This document shows positions 29,901-41,819 of a stretch of 64,000 nucleotides of DNA, in pieces. The number at the start of each line of letters is the position of its first letter. Position 1 is the stretch's first letter. The stretch lies in the NCBI GenBank assembly GCA_021234155.1, contig JAJEKV010000382.1:62001-126000 (forward strand), read 5' to 3'. The translations under genes and the position numbers were made by a program. The DNA is from Isoetes taiwanensis. Lineage: Eukaryota; Streptophyta; Lycopodiopsida; Isoetales; Isoetaceae. The notes under the pieces are model-generated. The model saw only the letters and a program-made list of their open reading frames with translations, had not been told where the DNA came from and searched no databases.

Positions 29901-31470
29901 CCCTCTTGAATTCTTATTGCCGGAGTGGATTTTACTACCACGAGATGGATTTTTTGCTCACACTTACAAAGGTATTTGTTTTTAATGTTTCTTAGGTTAT
30001 CATAATGTTTTTTTTTACAAGGTATTGGTTTCTCGATTCTACAATGTAGTGCCGCAAAACTTCCTTTTGTTTCCTTCCTAAGATTTGCCGCAGATTCAAG
30101 TTTAGGCCCTCTCGCTTGCTTCCAACTCTTGGATATTCCCTGGTCTGCCGGATTGTTCATAGCAGCCGACCTTTAGCTTCAATCAACAAACGGATTCTTA
30201 TGCACACACAAAAGCGGATTATTCCCTTTTCCATGTCACGCAGATCACCAAATAGTGGCCACAAGAATGCATTTATATTGTAGGTTTGGAGCTTTAATCG
30301 AACCATAAGGTGAATCATGCATTACCTTTAAGCTAGAGATGGAGCATCCAAAATCATATGGATTGATAAACAATGGTGTCATTGTGAAAGAGAAATAGTT
30401 GTAGCGGAAGTCAATATGTAGCATAATGACATGGGGTTTTTTTTGTGTTGCAAACTTTATGACTTTCAGAATAATGGGATCAATCTGCTCTATCTTTATG
30501 GTAACTTTTACTTATATTCTATTTGTTTTATTGTGATCAAATTCAAAAGCTACAGGTGATGAAAGCCTCAAATGAATTCTAGTTTTTTTCTGGTTTTTTT
30601 CTGGTTTTTATGGTGTTGATTTCGTACGTGCAAAATACAATTATGAGGCATCCAACATATAAAAATTAAATCCCCTAACACATAACAACCAACACATAAC
30701 AACCATTGACATTAACAACCAACACATAACTACCATTGACATTAATTAACACAACCATTGGGTCCAACACATTTAAATTAAAATCCCCCTTAAGCCCCCT
30801 TTGGTTTGGGTGCATATTCACACGGGGGGTGACGTAGGGCAACGAGAGCTGTTGGATAGGCATATTCACCCCTTATTCCTTAATCTATACCGTACGTAAA
30901 GTTCCTCGTTTGTGGGGTATGCAAGTACAAAATTTGCTATACTGTATAACAAGATTCGCAAAATACTATAAGATTTCAAGCGGAATACTATGGAAAATAA
31001 TCTATTTTTGAATTTGGTTTGTCCAGTTTGGTGAAAAAGTTTTTTGGTTTGTCTAAAAGGTGGATTTCCTAAGGTTTAATAGTTTCATCCATTTTCCTGA
31101 TAGGATAAGACTCCCATGTCCACTATGTTTTCTCCAAATCTTGAACTATAACTATTTATTTCAGAGTTAGAGATTTCCTTACAAATGTAATTGATAAAAA
31201 GGAGCTCGCTCCAAGTTCCGTATGCAACTTGATCTATGTGATTGTGAAGAGCTTTTTCAATGAAACATTTAGAACATTTCTATTTGTATTCTTGTAATCT
31301 GGCAAGAAACATGGAGAAGGGACTGTATTGCTTCAACAACAATGATGGGCCTTACAATGTATAATTCCAATGCTCAGATCATATTGTTCAGCAAGGTCGT
31401 TGTTCACCCTGTATATTTCAGATGTTCAGATTGATGGTTCAGATAGTTGGCTAATGCCATTGAATACATA
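29901..31470. other. AT-rich spacer, no gene seen
   Basis: No coding motif found. AACCAACACATAAC(A/T)ACCATTGACATTAA is repeated imperfectly at 30680-30760. Confidence 0.5.
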
Positions 31471-31471
31471 C

Positions 31472-33181
31472 CAAAATGATGCGTAAGAGCCATCACAGGT
31501 CCCTGCGTCAGAAAGTAAAGTTACCCCGCTAGAAGAAAAAAATTCAAGCATGTCTTTTAGATGTTCATATACATTTACATGATCTGAATATTCATGATCT
31601 AATTCTACATGATGTACATGTTCATATAAATCTAACTCTACTACCATTATTGGCTTCAAAACTCGGATCCTCTATTTAAGAAATTGTCGAATCCAAAGAG
31701 AACGCAAGAAATAGGTAAAAGTTTCCTACCAACCTTGCTGATATGAAAGAGTAGAATGATCCTCTGTAACTTGGTGGCTCATTGTCGATACCTATTTTCT
31801 TGGCACGGGCGACAATTGATAGCTATCTGAATGCATACAATTGAATTCATGACAAATAGCTATCCTGGCACTACCACCAAAAATTTAGGGCTAAGTCAGA
31901 AAACAATACTTACATATTAGAGGCAAACCTCAATTTGCCATAGATTGGACGTCCAACTTTTCTCTGCAATCACATTTGAAACACAGTATTTATGTCTTAA
32001 GCACAACAGTTAAACAGACAATTTATCCTGGCTCTGAGAATTTTAAGTATACCACAAACAGTACTCCATATTTCATTTAAATTGGAATATGAAAAGAAAA
32101 CATAACACATACTCTCACATTCAAGGTGCCACCTTCAACCAACTGTTCAGTATTACATTTAAAAAAAGCACTTCTTAGCCATTTGATTTTGCAAATGCCA
32201 GGATTAATATAAATCTCTAGGAGACTCACATGAGTCTGTCAAGTCTAGATGGACTCCAAACCGGGTTGCTAAGTAACATTTAGTTGACCTTGAAATGAAT
32301 AATGGTCTGCACACAGAAGAAAAGAATATGAAAAGAAGACCCGAACTTCATCATGGAAAAAACATAAGCAAAGAACTCTAAATCATTCTCTCTTAAGAGA
32401 AAACGTCTAGATATCAACAGAAAGAAGAATTTCTTCTAGAAAAGGCAACCGCTGCAATGACTGTACTTGTCCAAAATGTGCTTCCAGTATATTGTTGTTA
32501 TATGAAGGATTGATTGGAGTGTACGCTTCATACAATAATTTCTTTGCTGGTGATACGACGCAATATAAGATTGTAGTTATTCAACAAATAAACATAAATC
32601 AAATGTCTATGTTAACATGGCTAAAATAAAAGCAATTATTCAATGTTTTTGGAATACATAGAAAACTGAAATATTCTCCAACTTCCATGTGGAGGTAGAG
32701 ACTGAAATAGCATGCACAGGCAACTGCTATTATAAGGGATTACCTTTGAAATAGAAAAGGCGAAGGGCACTCAGCCATGTGCATTCCTAACATCTGAGTA
32801 AGCCAGAGAAGAAAGCAACATTATAAGCCAGATAGATTATGACAAAGATGAACTCACATGTTAACGGGTAATTCGCACAATATAACTTGGTATTCGCATG
32901 AAGCCAGTCCTCTGCAAGGACAGAACTGAAAGTATAAGAATCGCAATGACCTGATGAATAAAACCAAAAGAATAGATGGACGAAAATGGGAAAGACCTCT
33001 TTGACCTCAAAAGTTCTAATATCCACATGGCTACATCCAATCTACATAGTGAAGTTCTATCAAAGCTGAAATTTAATTCACACGTGTTGCCTTTGAAAGA
33101 CATGCAGAAATAATTATGAACTTACCAGCATGTAACATATTAACCTCTCCATCCATGAAGAAATATTTTCAGGATCTTTGG
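31472..33181 (-). pseudogene. Host gene exons, minus strand, unidentified
   Basis: Splice-site reading gives minus-strand exons at 33126-33181 (continued at 44062-44068 across the gypsy insertion), 32744-32793, 32230-32306, 32119-32142, 31914-31963, 31734-31822 and 31472-31528. Donors are GTAAGT, GTAATC, GTGAGT, GTGAGA, GTAAGT, GTTGGT and GTATGT. The first three exons join in frame: ENISSWMERLICYML, then MLGMHMAECPSPFLFQ, then RPLFISRSTKCYLATRFG. Later ones read LVEGGTLN, RKVGRPIYGKLRFASN, ARAKKIGIDNEPPSYRGSF and SGVTLLSDAGTCDGSYASF. Not every join keeps phase. I do not recognise the protein. The interrupted exon probably inactivates the gene. Confidence 0.45.
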
Positions 33182-33775
33182 TGTTTGGGGTCTGGGTTCG
33201 GGAACTCCTGCAAGACGGCCCTCGGTGAGGACCCGTGGATCTAACAGGAGAATCCGGGGGACTATGTCACGCGGGATTTGCAAGAAGAGAACAAGAAGAA
33301 GAAAACAGAACAAAAGAGAACAATGAGAGGAAAATGATAAGCTTCCTTGATATCAATGATGAACATACATGAGCTCTCACAATCGAGAGAAGACTGAACG
33401 GAGACAAGACTCAAAACTCATCCAAAAATCATGTGCTAGCTCTACTCATATATATAGTACAATGGCCTTTGGCCCAATATAGACCCCTCGACCGATCTCG
33501 GTGCCGACTCCTGGAAGGAGGCCTGATTTGCAGGAATGTTGGCGGTGCCTCTTGAAGTGCCTAGAACCACGCTGACGCTGATGCAGGCGGTGACGGGTCA
33601 TCACTTGTCGCGGCGCCTCTTGGTAGCGAACTGGGCTTTGACTGCACAAGCGGGTCCTGCCGCAGTCTTCGGCCGGGCCTTGGACGACCGACCCGCTGCT
33701 CGCGTGGATCCTTGGACTTGACTTGATCCGTCAGTATGCATAAATAGTCCGCACCGGGAGGGCCGTGACGGGACT
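33182..33775 (-). repeat. 3' LTR of gypsy element
   Basis: Begins TGTTTGGGG on the plus strand and aligns along its length with 43477-44061. A TATATATA promoter-like stretch lies near 33450-33460. Compared with the partner it lacks the terminal AACA beside the polypurine tract, so the right border is approximate. Many small differences imply an insertion that is not recent. Confidence 0.88.
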
Positions 33776-33779
33776 CCCC

Positions 33780-36777
33780 CACCAAACGCGACACTCGAGT
33801 GAAGAAAAGGAGGAAGTGTTTCGAGGGCTGGAAGCCATCGGTCCGAAAGTGATCCTCACCGGGAGTGAGGACGGCGCCATTATGGTAAGTGCCAATGAGA
33901 TCCCGGGCGTATTTGAAGAGCAGGAGGAGTGTTGAGCCCAAGGGCGGGATCGGCGGCCAATGAGAAAATGAGAGCGCACCATGTCTTCAAAGGGCGATGG
34001 GCTTCAAGAAACAAACGGCACTCCATGAGTAGGCGTGTCCGAGACCGAAGGCACCGACACCGGCATTCGGATTGCGGTGAAAGATGGACGTACCCACATT
34101 TAAAGAGCTGACCAGGATGCATTTGAGAGCAGCCACGTAAACCCGGCTTGACGGCAGATCAAGGATCCGGTGAGGTGGCCGCGATTCCGCAAGAAGGTGT
34201 CAAGACCATGAAGAGCATCGCCAGGACGTTGCCAACCACGCCATTGGGAATATAGATCCAATTGGTAGTATGATCAAGGGTAGCACCATCCTCCCAATTG
34301 AGCGGGCGAATCTAAAACGGGGATCCCACCGGAGATCCGGCCGAGATCCGAGAGGTGGAGTCCGGCCGGCATGTCCATCCATGACCTTGGTCCAAAAGGG
34401 GAGACGCCAAACTGAGGTCAAGAACCTGGGGGCGGAGGAACACCTGGGGAAGCATAGGGAGAGAGGATCATGCCCGTATGGCGGTCATTTCTTGAAGCGC
34501 TACCAATTCTGGACAAGAGCCGGATCAAGAGCTTTGCACCAATGGTCCCAAAAACGAAGGTGGAGTCGAGAATTTACAGGAGGGCTATCCCAACCCGTGG
34601 GGACCTGCCTTTGCTATCCGTAAGAGCACGCAGTTGATTGTAACCCGCGAGGTGCCAGATATAAACTTGTGCAAAGGGAAGATCCTCAGGATGTCCCGTG
34701 ATACTTCCTTATCCGCTTAAAGCGCCTGCCGAGAGGCAAATGATGAGCAAGCTCGTGCATGTACTCTTGATGAAGAGCCGCAGGTCCGATCATGATCAGC
34801 CGAGATAGGGGTTGTTATCCAAAAGCAACCATTGAAGGGTGGGGTCACCCTGAAAGTTCTGGTGTGGCCCATCTCGAAATTTGTCCTGTGTATCAGCCAG
34901 ATAGAAATCATGGAAAATGTATGCCATTGGCTGAACAACTCGGAAGGTGATGAAATCTGGATCGTCACAGTGAATGAGATCAAAGACTAAAAGGGCGCAG
35001 AATAGACCTTTGTCTTCAACAGAGAGGTCTGGCCAGATCCGAAGAAAGTCTGCAGTGCGCAGGGGAACATCAACAGGACCATCAGCCCCATGCCATTTCA
35101 GAAGAAAGAGGTGGCGTCGGGCAACCACATAATCCAGATAACTGGAAGGCACAGGGAAGTCAACAGGCAGGTTGCTAGTTATGGTAACATAGCCGTCAAG
35201 TTTGGTCTGAGCCTCATCAGCAGACTGAATAGCTTGCTGTAGCTGTTGTTCGAGGTCACGGATCCGGTTGTCCTTTTCTAAGAGAAGGCGTGACTGGTCA
35301 CGGACCCGTTTCTGAGAAGTCGTGATATGTGAGGAGGATTGCCCAGGAGCATTGAGTCGAAGCACGGCAATCTCGGCGTCATCAAGAATTTTCTGTTTCT
35401 GAACCTCCGTAGTCGATCTTGGAGAGATGTGAGCCGAGAGGTCAAGGAGGCAATTTGAGCGCCACTTGTACCGTAAGGTCTTGTGCTTGAGTGTTGTAAT
35501 TCGGAGAGAGTTACGTATCCGCGGTTGAGTTTGGCAATATCTTTATCTTTGGCAACCAAAAGAGTCTCGTGCCTTGACTGCTCCAATAATTCTTGAATGG
35601 TGGTCTGCAATTGTGCCCGCTGATCGGCAAGCCGAGTAATCTGAAGTTTGGGCAGCCTTGAGATCTTCACGGGCCCCTGTAAAAAGACTTCGCGGCTTGT
35701 CTTGAAGCCGGGTCTCCGTGAGTATGCACTTGCGTGGTAGCAGCTTTGAAGGTCACGGTGAACCGCGGCCGGAGGCCTCCAGGCCCGCTTTGAACCCCAT
35801 GCATGAGAGCTTCTTGGGATTCTTGTAACTTGAGAGCAAAGCAGCTTGAACATCCCGGCCGACATCGATACAAAAGCCGGGCGAGGGTGCAGAGGCGGAG
35901 GGGCCTGTTGTTGCCGCGTGTTTGTGATGTTTGGGAGACATGATGAGAACCGGAGGGCCTCGCTGTCAGAGGAGGAAGAGGAGACAAGTGACATGCGTTG
36001 TGTTATCTTTGGACATGACCGTAAGAAGAAGGGCGTGAAGTGCCAACCGGTTGATTTTGAGGAAGGGAATGAAAGGATTGTTGAGTGGAAGCATGAGAAT
36101 GAGGAGGTGAGGGAGGAAAGTAATGACGAATGATGGCTTGAAGATGGCCTCCCACGGAAAACCTCTCGGAGATAGAAGTGGCAGCCCCAAGACGGTCAAC
36201 TTCTTGGAGAAGACTGGTAGAACAACAATTGGGGCCAATCAATGTGGTGGTTGGAGCGAAAGTAGCGATGACCACTATATTATAGAAAGGCTTATTGATA
36301 TGGGTGTTCTTGATAGAATACCCAAGGAACTTGTGCCCACGGAAACTTAACAAAAGTTTCATGGGGCTTGTCAATATTTGTTAGGGCGATGCACGCGTTT
36401 GCTTGATAGCGGGGAGCACCAAACTTCGGTGACATCTAGATCCCGTATGGCGGACCAAGATAAACAAGGGGTTTGCAAAGGGATATGGAATACCCCAGAA
36501 ATTAGGTGCTGGGTCAGTGAAATGGTGGTGCCATCGACCACTGTAGTGTATCCATTCGGGTTGTTGACGATGTGAGCGATGAACTGCTTCAACTGGTCTG
36601 GATTTGGAGCCGGAAGTTCCATTTGTGAAAATTCGTAAAGCTTCTGGCGTTCTGCGACTTCACGATTCGGGCCAACAAGGGCTTCACGGAAAGTGGCCAA
36701 GAAAGATATCGACTCAAAAAAAGAGCCGGTTCCCCGGGAGCGGTAGCTTGAAGTGTAGTAAATTTTGGGGCAGCCAT
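33780..36777 (-). pseudogene. Extra sense ORF between pol and 3' LTR
   Basis: Minus-strand frames from an ATG near 36777 (MAAPKFTTLQATAPG) run with breaks to the 3' LTR, up to about 1000 codons. The first block has ELPAPNPDQLKQFIAHIVNN and TTVVDGTTISLTQHLISGVF (36620-36480), loosely like the PF20167-type plant transposon protein domain. A Gln/Leu coiled-coil-like stretch (QRAQLQTTIQELLEQS, EKDNRIRDLEQQLQQAIQ) follows at 35620-35220. The best open part is 34796-35365, with RRHLFLLKWHGADGPVDVPL and IWPDLSVEDKGLFCALLVF. Homologous text at 11.6-12.6 kb shows that it belongs to the element family. Function unknown. Confidence 0.6.
34796..35365 (-). CDS. Conserved block of retroelement extra ORF
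   Basis: 189 open codons, the longest intact part of the extra region. A coiled-coil-like N-terminus (residues about 20-55) precedes a globular-looking block: DFPVPSSYLDYVVARRHLFL, then WPDLSVEDKGLFCALL, FRVVQPMAYIFHDFYLADT. The same blocks occur in order on the plus strand at 12040-12500. The absence of catalytic-looking motifs argues for a structural or binding role, which is inference. Confidence 0.6.
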   Translation of the reverse strand: MLRLNAPGQSSSHITTSQKRVRDQSRLLLEKDNRIRDLEQQLQQAIQSADEAQTKLDGYVTITSNLPVDFPVPSSYLDYVVARRHLFLLKWHGADGPVDVPLRTADFLRIWPDLSVEDKGLFCALLVFDLIHCDDPDFITFRVVQPMAYIFHDFYLADTQDKFRDGPHQNFQGDPTLQWLLLDNNPYLG

Positions 36778-37281
36778 GGCAAAAGAGCTTCAGAAAAGAA
36801 CGGTGATGCAAAGGCGAGAGCGGAGAACGGAGGATGAAAGGACTAAGGCAGAGAGAGACTAAAAGGTTTAGGGGCACGCAAATGGAGGGGCGAAGGGGTA
36901 TGATGAGGGTTTAAATCAGAATCGCTGATGTTGCTGTGTGTCGAAAAGATGCCAAGGAGGGGATTGAGAGGCAAAAATTTGGCTAAGTCCCCGAACAACA
37001 AAGGGAGAAGCAATGAACGGTGGAGATGAGACGTGAGAGAATGATTGGATGTGACAGGTGGCCAAAGGACACACATTAATGTTCGACGGGTATGAAAAGA
37101 AGGAATGGCATTTAATGTCGGGCAACTCAAGTGGGATATCATTAAAACGAATGTGTCGGAAGGTACCATGGCTAGATATGGGCGGAGAAACGATTCTCAT
37201 TTTAGAAACAAATTTTGCATTGCAAACCACGCTGGCGAATTTTCTGATTGGTCCACGCCGACAAGGAGTTCCTCGGTTGGC

Positions 37282-37288
37282 TATATAA
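37282..37288 (+). promoter_or_regulatory. TATA box of antisense small ORF
   Basis: TATATAA lies 50 bases before the ATG at 37332, on the strand opposite to the retroelement genes. Confidence 0.45.
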
Positions 37289-37331
37289 GGATTTAACCGG
37301 GAGTGAAGCTAAGACATCCGATGGCGCCAAG

Positions 37332-37607
37332 ATGTTCCGGCTGCCGGGTTTGCATGACAAATGCACTATGCCGTCCAACTGCCTGGAGTGGATTACGTGC
37401 AAAATGGACTGTCTAGACCTCTGGCGGTGCCACAATCGTGGCATTGCTATGGACGGGTGGTGTGCCGGCATGACTGAGCATGCCGATCCCTACACCAATG
37501 GGATGGAGGTGATTTCGCGACCGCTACTGGGACCCCGAAAGCACAACCGGTACCACATCCTCGCAGATACCTGCAAGCCCAACCCGAGTAGAGGGTGTTC
37601 TCCTTAG
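37332..37607 (+). CDS. Antisense small ORF in gypsy element
   Basis: 91 codons from ATG (MFRLPGLHDKCTMPSNCLEW). The core ITCKMDCLDLWRCHNRGIA is shared with the 79-residue ORF at 14914. Several Cys residues and a Trp-rich segment stand out. It runs opposite to gag-pol, between the integrase end (37726) and the extra sense ORF (36777). Antisense ORFs at this place are known in Tat-lineage gypsy elements such as Grande and Retand, but I cannot say whether this is the same family. The other copy is on the same strand as its neighbouring LTR, so the gene may move independently. Confidence 0.5.
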   Translation: MFRLPGLHDKCTMPSNCLEWITCKMDCLDLWRCHNRGIAMDGWCAGMTEHADPYTNGMEVISRPLLGPRKHNRYHILADTCKPNPSRGCSP

Positions 37608-37725
37608 GACTTAGTAGATAGGGCTCGAGCCCGCTTTTGTATATAAGGCGCGCCTATAGCGAAATAGCTGGGCTGGCCCACATTTTGTAAAAAAATTCCA
37701 CCTATAATATAAATATGCCGCTGGT

Positions 37726-38720
37726 TTAGTCACTATCTGTTGTGTTTGTGTCTGGAACAACATCCGGTTGTTGATTTTCACTTTCTGTGGTATGAAATGT
37801 TTTGAGGCAAAAGCCATTAACCAGTGTAGGTAATGGAGTTCCATCTAATTCAGCTAGTTTGAAAACGCTTGGTTGTACCACTTGAACAATTTGATAATTA
37901 GGGCCAAGCCATCGAAACGTTAGCTTACCCGAAAAATTTTTGTACCGAGAATCATAAAGAAGAACCAAATCTCCTTCTTTGAATGTTTTTGTCTTAAGTC
38001 TTTTGTCATGCAATGATTTCTGCAACCGTTGTCCATGAAGAACACGAACATAAGCATCACGCCTAAGTTCATCCAACTGTTCTAATTGATAAACCCTTTC
38101 GTTGAGTGCAGCAGGCGGATTATGGGCAGTAGCTAGTTGAAAACGGAGAGTTGGAAGGATGTATTCAAACGGCATGAGAGCTTCTTGACCATAAACCAAT
38201 TTGAAAGGAGTGTGACCTGTAGCTATTTTGAAACAAGTATTGTAAGCCCAAAGAACAGTAGGAAGTTTGTTTTGCCAGTCAGTTTCTTGAGAATTGTGAC
38301 CAGAGTTTTGTTGGTGCTTTCTGCCAAACCATTCCCTTGAGGATAGTAAGGTGTGCTCTTGTGATGATGGATCAGGAGATAATCCGTCAGCTCCTTGATG
38401 GTATGATTGATAAAATGGACACCACGATCACTGACCAGCTCCGTAGGGCAGCCGAATCGTGTGATGATTTGTTGATAGATGACCTTGGCTGTGCTGGCTG
38501 CAGTGTTGTCTGGAAGTGCGCAAGCTTCCGCCCATTTGGTAGCGTAGTCAGTGAGAACCAGAATGTAGCGGGCACGGGTGTGCCGCGCAGGAGGGTCGAT
38601 GGGTCCCACAAAATCCATTCCCCATTTGCTGAAGGGAAGTGGCGTGGCGACCGGCGTCAAGGGTAGAGCGTCACGGGCCGTGGGCCGTCCCACACGCTGG
38701 CAAGCATCACACGTGCGGGC
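37726..38720 (-). pseudogene. Gypsy integrase
   Basis: Minus-strand blocks are the zinc finger end (ACQRVG near 38700), then the catalytic core at 38693-38223. WGMDFVGPID holds the first Asp, LVSDRGVHF the second, and YYPQGNGLAESTNKT the catalytic Glu, so the triad is complete. After a frame change at about 38220 the C-terminal part (38199-37726) begins VYGQEALMPFEYILPTL, with FKEGDLVLLYDSRYKNFSGK, then LTFRWLGPNYQIVQV of the GPY/F module. No chromodomain follows. The single shift would prevent production of the full enzyme. Confidence 0.85.
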
Positions 38721-38823
38721 GTGGGCGTGAGCGTCTTTGAAGAGCGTGGGCCAAAAATAACCAGCAAGAAGAAGGATTTTGGCGGCCGGGTGTCACCATG
38801 AAAATGACCACCACCCGAGCCCT

Positions 38824-39350
38824 TCATGGGCTTCTCGAACAATATCGGGACTTCATGAGGGAGAACACAAAGGCCGAAGGCTGACGGTGAATGATCCTTA
38901 CCTTTTGTAAAGATGGCCTCGCAACCATGGTGTAGTCACACGGACCTCGCGGAGAAATTGATGTCGACGGGATTGTCGCTATTGAGAGAGCGTGCGGGCG
39001 CCCCTCCGGGTGGAAGAGCTCAGAAGGAGATATCACCGAAAGTCGTGGAACCAATGTGGTGTTGCCCGTGACCAGAAAGAGTTGAGCGCCGAAAGGCGCC
39101 CGAGACTCCAAAGTGGAGGGATCATCCGGTGGTGGATGCGCGGAAAGATAATCCCGACAACATGAGATTTGCCCGCCTTGTGAACAATTTCAAAAGGTGC
39201 AAATTTTGCGTATGAGGACCCAACGAGCAATGCGCCCGTGGGCGGATTTGTTGATCAAATAAAGGAGTGCTTGGTGGTCAACAAAAATTTGATCCGACCG
39301 CCCAAAAGATAGTGACGGAAGCGTTGGACACGAAAAATTAAACCCAAGGC
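38824..39350 (-). pseudogene. Gypsy RNase H region
   Basis: Minus-strand text LINKSAHGRIARWVLIRKIC and EIVHKAGKSHVV near 39270-39150 matches the end of the gypsy RNase H domain, where the family reads as tether and A-D-x-LSR. Frames change several times. The open block at 39111-38824 lies between RNase H and the integrase zinc finger. Confidence 0.65.
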
Positions 39351-39351
39351 T

Positions 39352-40606
39352 TCAATGCGCGGGCGAGTAGTTGCGCCAAATAGAATTTAGTTTACTTACC
39401 GGGCGACTGTTTGGTTTGTCACAGCGCATCATATTCTTGAGAAAGAACAGCCCAATAGCAAACGCCGAGACATCTACATGGACGCGGAAAGGGCTTGTCC
39501 CATTGAGGAGGAACAAGAACCGGGCCCGAGTAAGCAAGAGCTTCAAACTGTTGGAAAGCAAAGATCCCGCCGGGAATTCCAAGCCCGTGGATTCATCACC
39601 CGTGAGTTTATGAATGGGATCTGCAATGGTCGCGAGTCCGGGAATGAAGGTGGAGTAATAATTGACCTTACCCGTGAAAGAGCGTGTCTCCTTGATATTG
39701 GCCGGTGCTTGAGCCTTGAGCACACAACCGATTTTGGCAGATCCCGTGGTGATACTTGCTTTGTCGACAACGGTCCCAACGGAACAACACCCGGTGACGC
39801 AAAAGGTGCATTTCTCGGGATTGAGACTAATCTGGGACTCATCACATTTCTGGAAAGACGAAGTTCCAATTTATCCAAATGGTCAGCCATGGAACTCAGA
39901 GGCAAAGAAGTCATCTTGAAAAAATTTGCAAAAAGGGATTTTCCTTCATAAAATCATGAAAAACCGAGAGCATGATGCGCTGAAACGTTGAGGGAGAGTT
40001 TGATAATCCAAAAGGAACCACCTTGTAGGCAAAAAAAGTGACTTACGGGGTGGTGAAAGTAGTTTTGAGTTGATCATATTCTTTGATTGAGATCCGATTG
40101 TAGCCGGAAAAACCATCCATGAAGGAGTACATCTCATGGCCAAAGCAACCTCTTCCAGAACCCTGGTCCGTGAAGGGAAGTGGAAAAAATGATCACGCCC
40201 GTGGCTGATTGAGTTTTCGGTAGGGTGTCGCTTGGGTAAGATTTGCAAAGAAACCCGACGGTCGATTGAATTGTTCCCCAAAGTTTTGTTGATTCCCGGG
40301 TCTCGGGTAGGCCCACAATGTGTTTGAACTTTTTGAAAAGCCGTGAGTCTGAATATGGGGATAACTTCCGATTGTTGTCCCGGACAATATGAGCAGGAGG
40401 TTGAAGCATAACAGATGCGTGGCACTCTGCGTGGTGAAAAAGAGAGGTTGCTGAGTTTCATCAAGCAGAGGTTGCTTCATGACAGCGTGTACATCGACAG
40501 GAGCTGCAGGAGGTTCCGCATCTGAAAAGTGATCAACACGTTGGATGCGATTGCAAGGAGCCAGGTAAGGGTCAAGCAAAGCAGCCACCACCGGGTCCCC
40601 GATCAA
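39352..40606 (-). pseudogene. Gypsy reverse transcriptase, frameshifted
   Basis: Fragments in three frames on the minus strand. TQATPYRKLNQ and VLEEVALAMRC (about 40240-40120), MDGFSGYN-like text near 40100, FAYKVVPFGLSN near 40030 and an Asp-Asp pair in an F-x-DDF context near 39930. The last block, ANIKETRSFTGKVNYYSTFIPGLATIADPI, lies at 39710-39610. Order and spacing are those of a gypsy RT with its connection domain. Multiple shifts make it inactive. Confidence 0.75.
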
Positions 40607-40609
40607 GAG

Positions 40610-41728
40610 TCATTTCTCCACAAGGATCAACATATTCGGGTAGGATGATGAGGGGCACTCCCGCAGTGGAGCCCGAACTTGATAGATATTCCGGGCGCCC
40701 TCGAATCTGGTCCGAGAGAGAAGGTTCTCGCATTGTCGACGGAAATGATTTTGCCTCGCTTCCAAGTCCATGGTGGCATTGAGGTGACCATCGGTGATGA
40801 CTAATTGATCCGCGGGCCCAAGAATGGATATCTTGGCCTGGCGGAGAAAAGGTCTGCCGACCAACATTTCATAATCACCTGGATCTTCTCCAGCCTTCCA
40901 AACACCAAATTCCAAGGGGAATCGGAGATCACCAATGTTGATGTGAAGAAGAGGCGTGACGCCTTGAGGTCGCGTGATATGGCCATTAGCCAATTTGATG
41001 TCATATGGGGCACGATAGAGTTGTTTGATGCCCATTTGTTTGCGGAGTTTATCCGTGATGAGATTAACTGCGCTACCTCCGTCAATTTGAACATGGTTGA
41101 CTTGCTGATTGCCCACCGTGGCATGTACCATGGATGTAGAGGTAGCAACAGCCCCAACCAAAACAGTCGGGAGGGGTAACTGGTCCTTGAGAGCAGGACA
41201 GAGTTTTAAAATTGTGGCAAGACTTAGAGGAATTTTGATTTTTGCCAGCTCCTCTTGGAGTTCCAGAGGCACATGAGAAAAAGGATCAGCTGGATCCACA
41301 GGTGCTGGAGTGCGTGGTAATGAAGCAGCAACTTCTTTGAGTAGGTCAACCTCTGCAGCTATATTTGGATATGTCTGAGAGCGTGGAGGTTGAGACGTGG
41401 AAGGTGCTTCTTGTCTTTGTTGAGCTCTAGTGGTGGCATGAACATTAGCCAACGTGCGGCCTTCAGCAGCTTGCATGAGGTTCAGAATGCTTTGGCGAAC
41501 TTTAGGCATGACATGCGGCATGAGTTTCTCCAAATCAGGTGCAAAGTGAACCTTTTTTTCTTCGTCATGAGGAATTGTGTCGACTGCAAAGGCAGGTTGG
41601 GTGCCATTAGGAATAATGGTTAAGGGACGTGACGCCCTGGTCTGGCGTGAAACCAAACCAACCCAATTGGATGGCTGAACTGGAGGATTAAGTGCCTGAA
41701 AAATTTCTTCCTGTGCTTGTTGATCCAT
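40610..41728 (-). CDS. Gypsy aspartic protease segment
   Basis: 372 open codons from an ATG. VNHVQIDGGSAVNLITD (about residues 212-228) carries the retropepsin active-site Asp in the plant-type D-G-G-S context, and YEMLVGRPFL with ISILGPADQLVI lies about 75 residues later, as in retropepsins. The N-terminal 150 residues are linker with HDEEKKVHFAPDLEKLM. It would release gag and pol proteins. Being part of a polyprotein, the ATG may not be the real start. Confidence 0.75.
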   Translation of the reverse strand: MDQQAQEEIFQALNPPVQPSNWVGLVSRQTRASRPLTIIPNGTQPAFAVDTIPHDEEKKVHFAPDLEKLMPHVMPKVRQSILNLMQAAEGRTLANVHATTRAQQRQEAPSTSQPPRSQTYPNIAAEVDLLKEVAASLPRTPAPVDPADPFSHVPLELQEELAKIKIPLSLATILKLCPALKDQLPLPTVLVGAVATSTSMVHATVGNQQVNHVQIDGGSAVNLITDKLRKQMGIKQLYRAPYDIKLANGHITRPQGVTPLLHINIGDLRFPLEFGVWKAGEDPGDYEMLVGRPFLRQAKISILGPADQLVITDGHLNATMDLEARQNHFRRQCENLLSRTRFEGARNIYQVRAPLRECPSSSYPNMLILVEK

Positions 41729-41819
41729 CTGAGGTTGATTGGCAGGAGCTGGTTGATAGCGTGATTGCTGAGGCGCGCGAGGTGGCTTCTTAAGAACAGG
41801 GGACGGCGCGTGTTTGCCA

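Noticed and set aside
29608-30160. Met/His- and Cys/Met-rich open frames on both strands
   Set aside because: Generated by the TGCATG microsatellite.
30675-30869. Minus-strand ORF at 30.7 kb
   Set aside because: Composed largely of an AACCAACACATAAC repeat and without any domain.
35846-36350. Plus-strand ORFs opposite the extra ORF
   Set aside because: The minus strand has the conserved blocks and the element's sense direction.
39478-39951. Plus-strand ORF of 157 codons inside the gypsy element
   Set aside because: It is antisense to the reverse transcriptase, with no promoter or recognisable domain. Probably a shadow frame.
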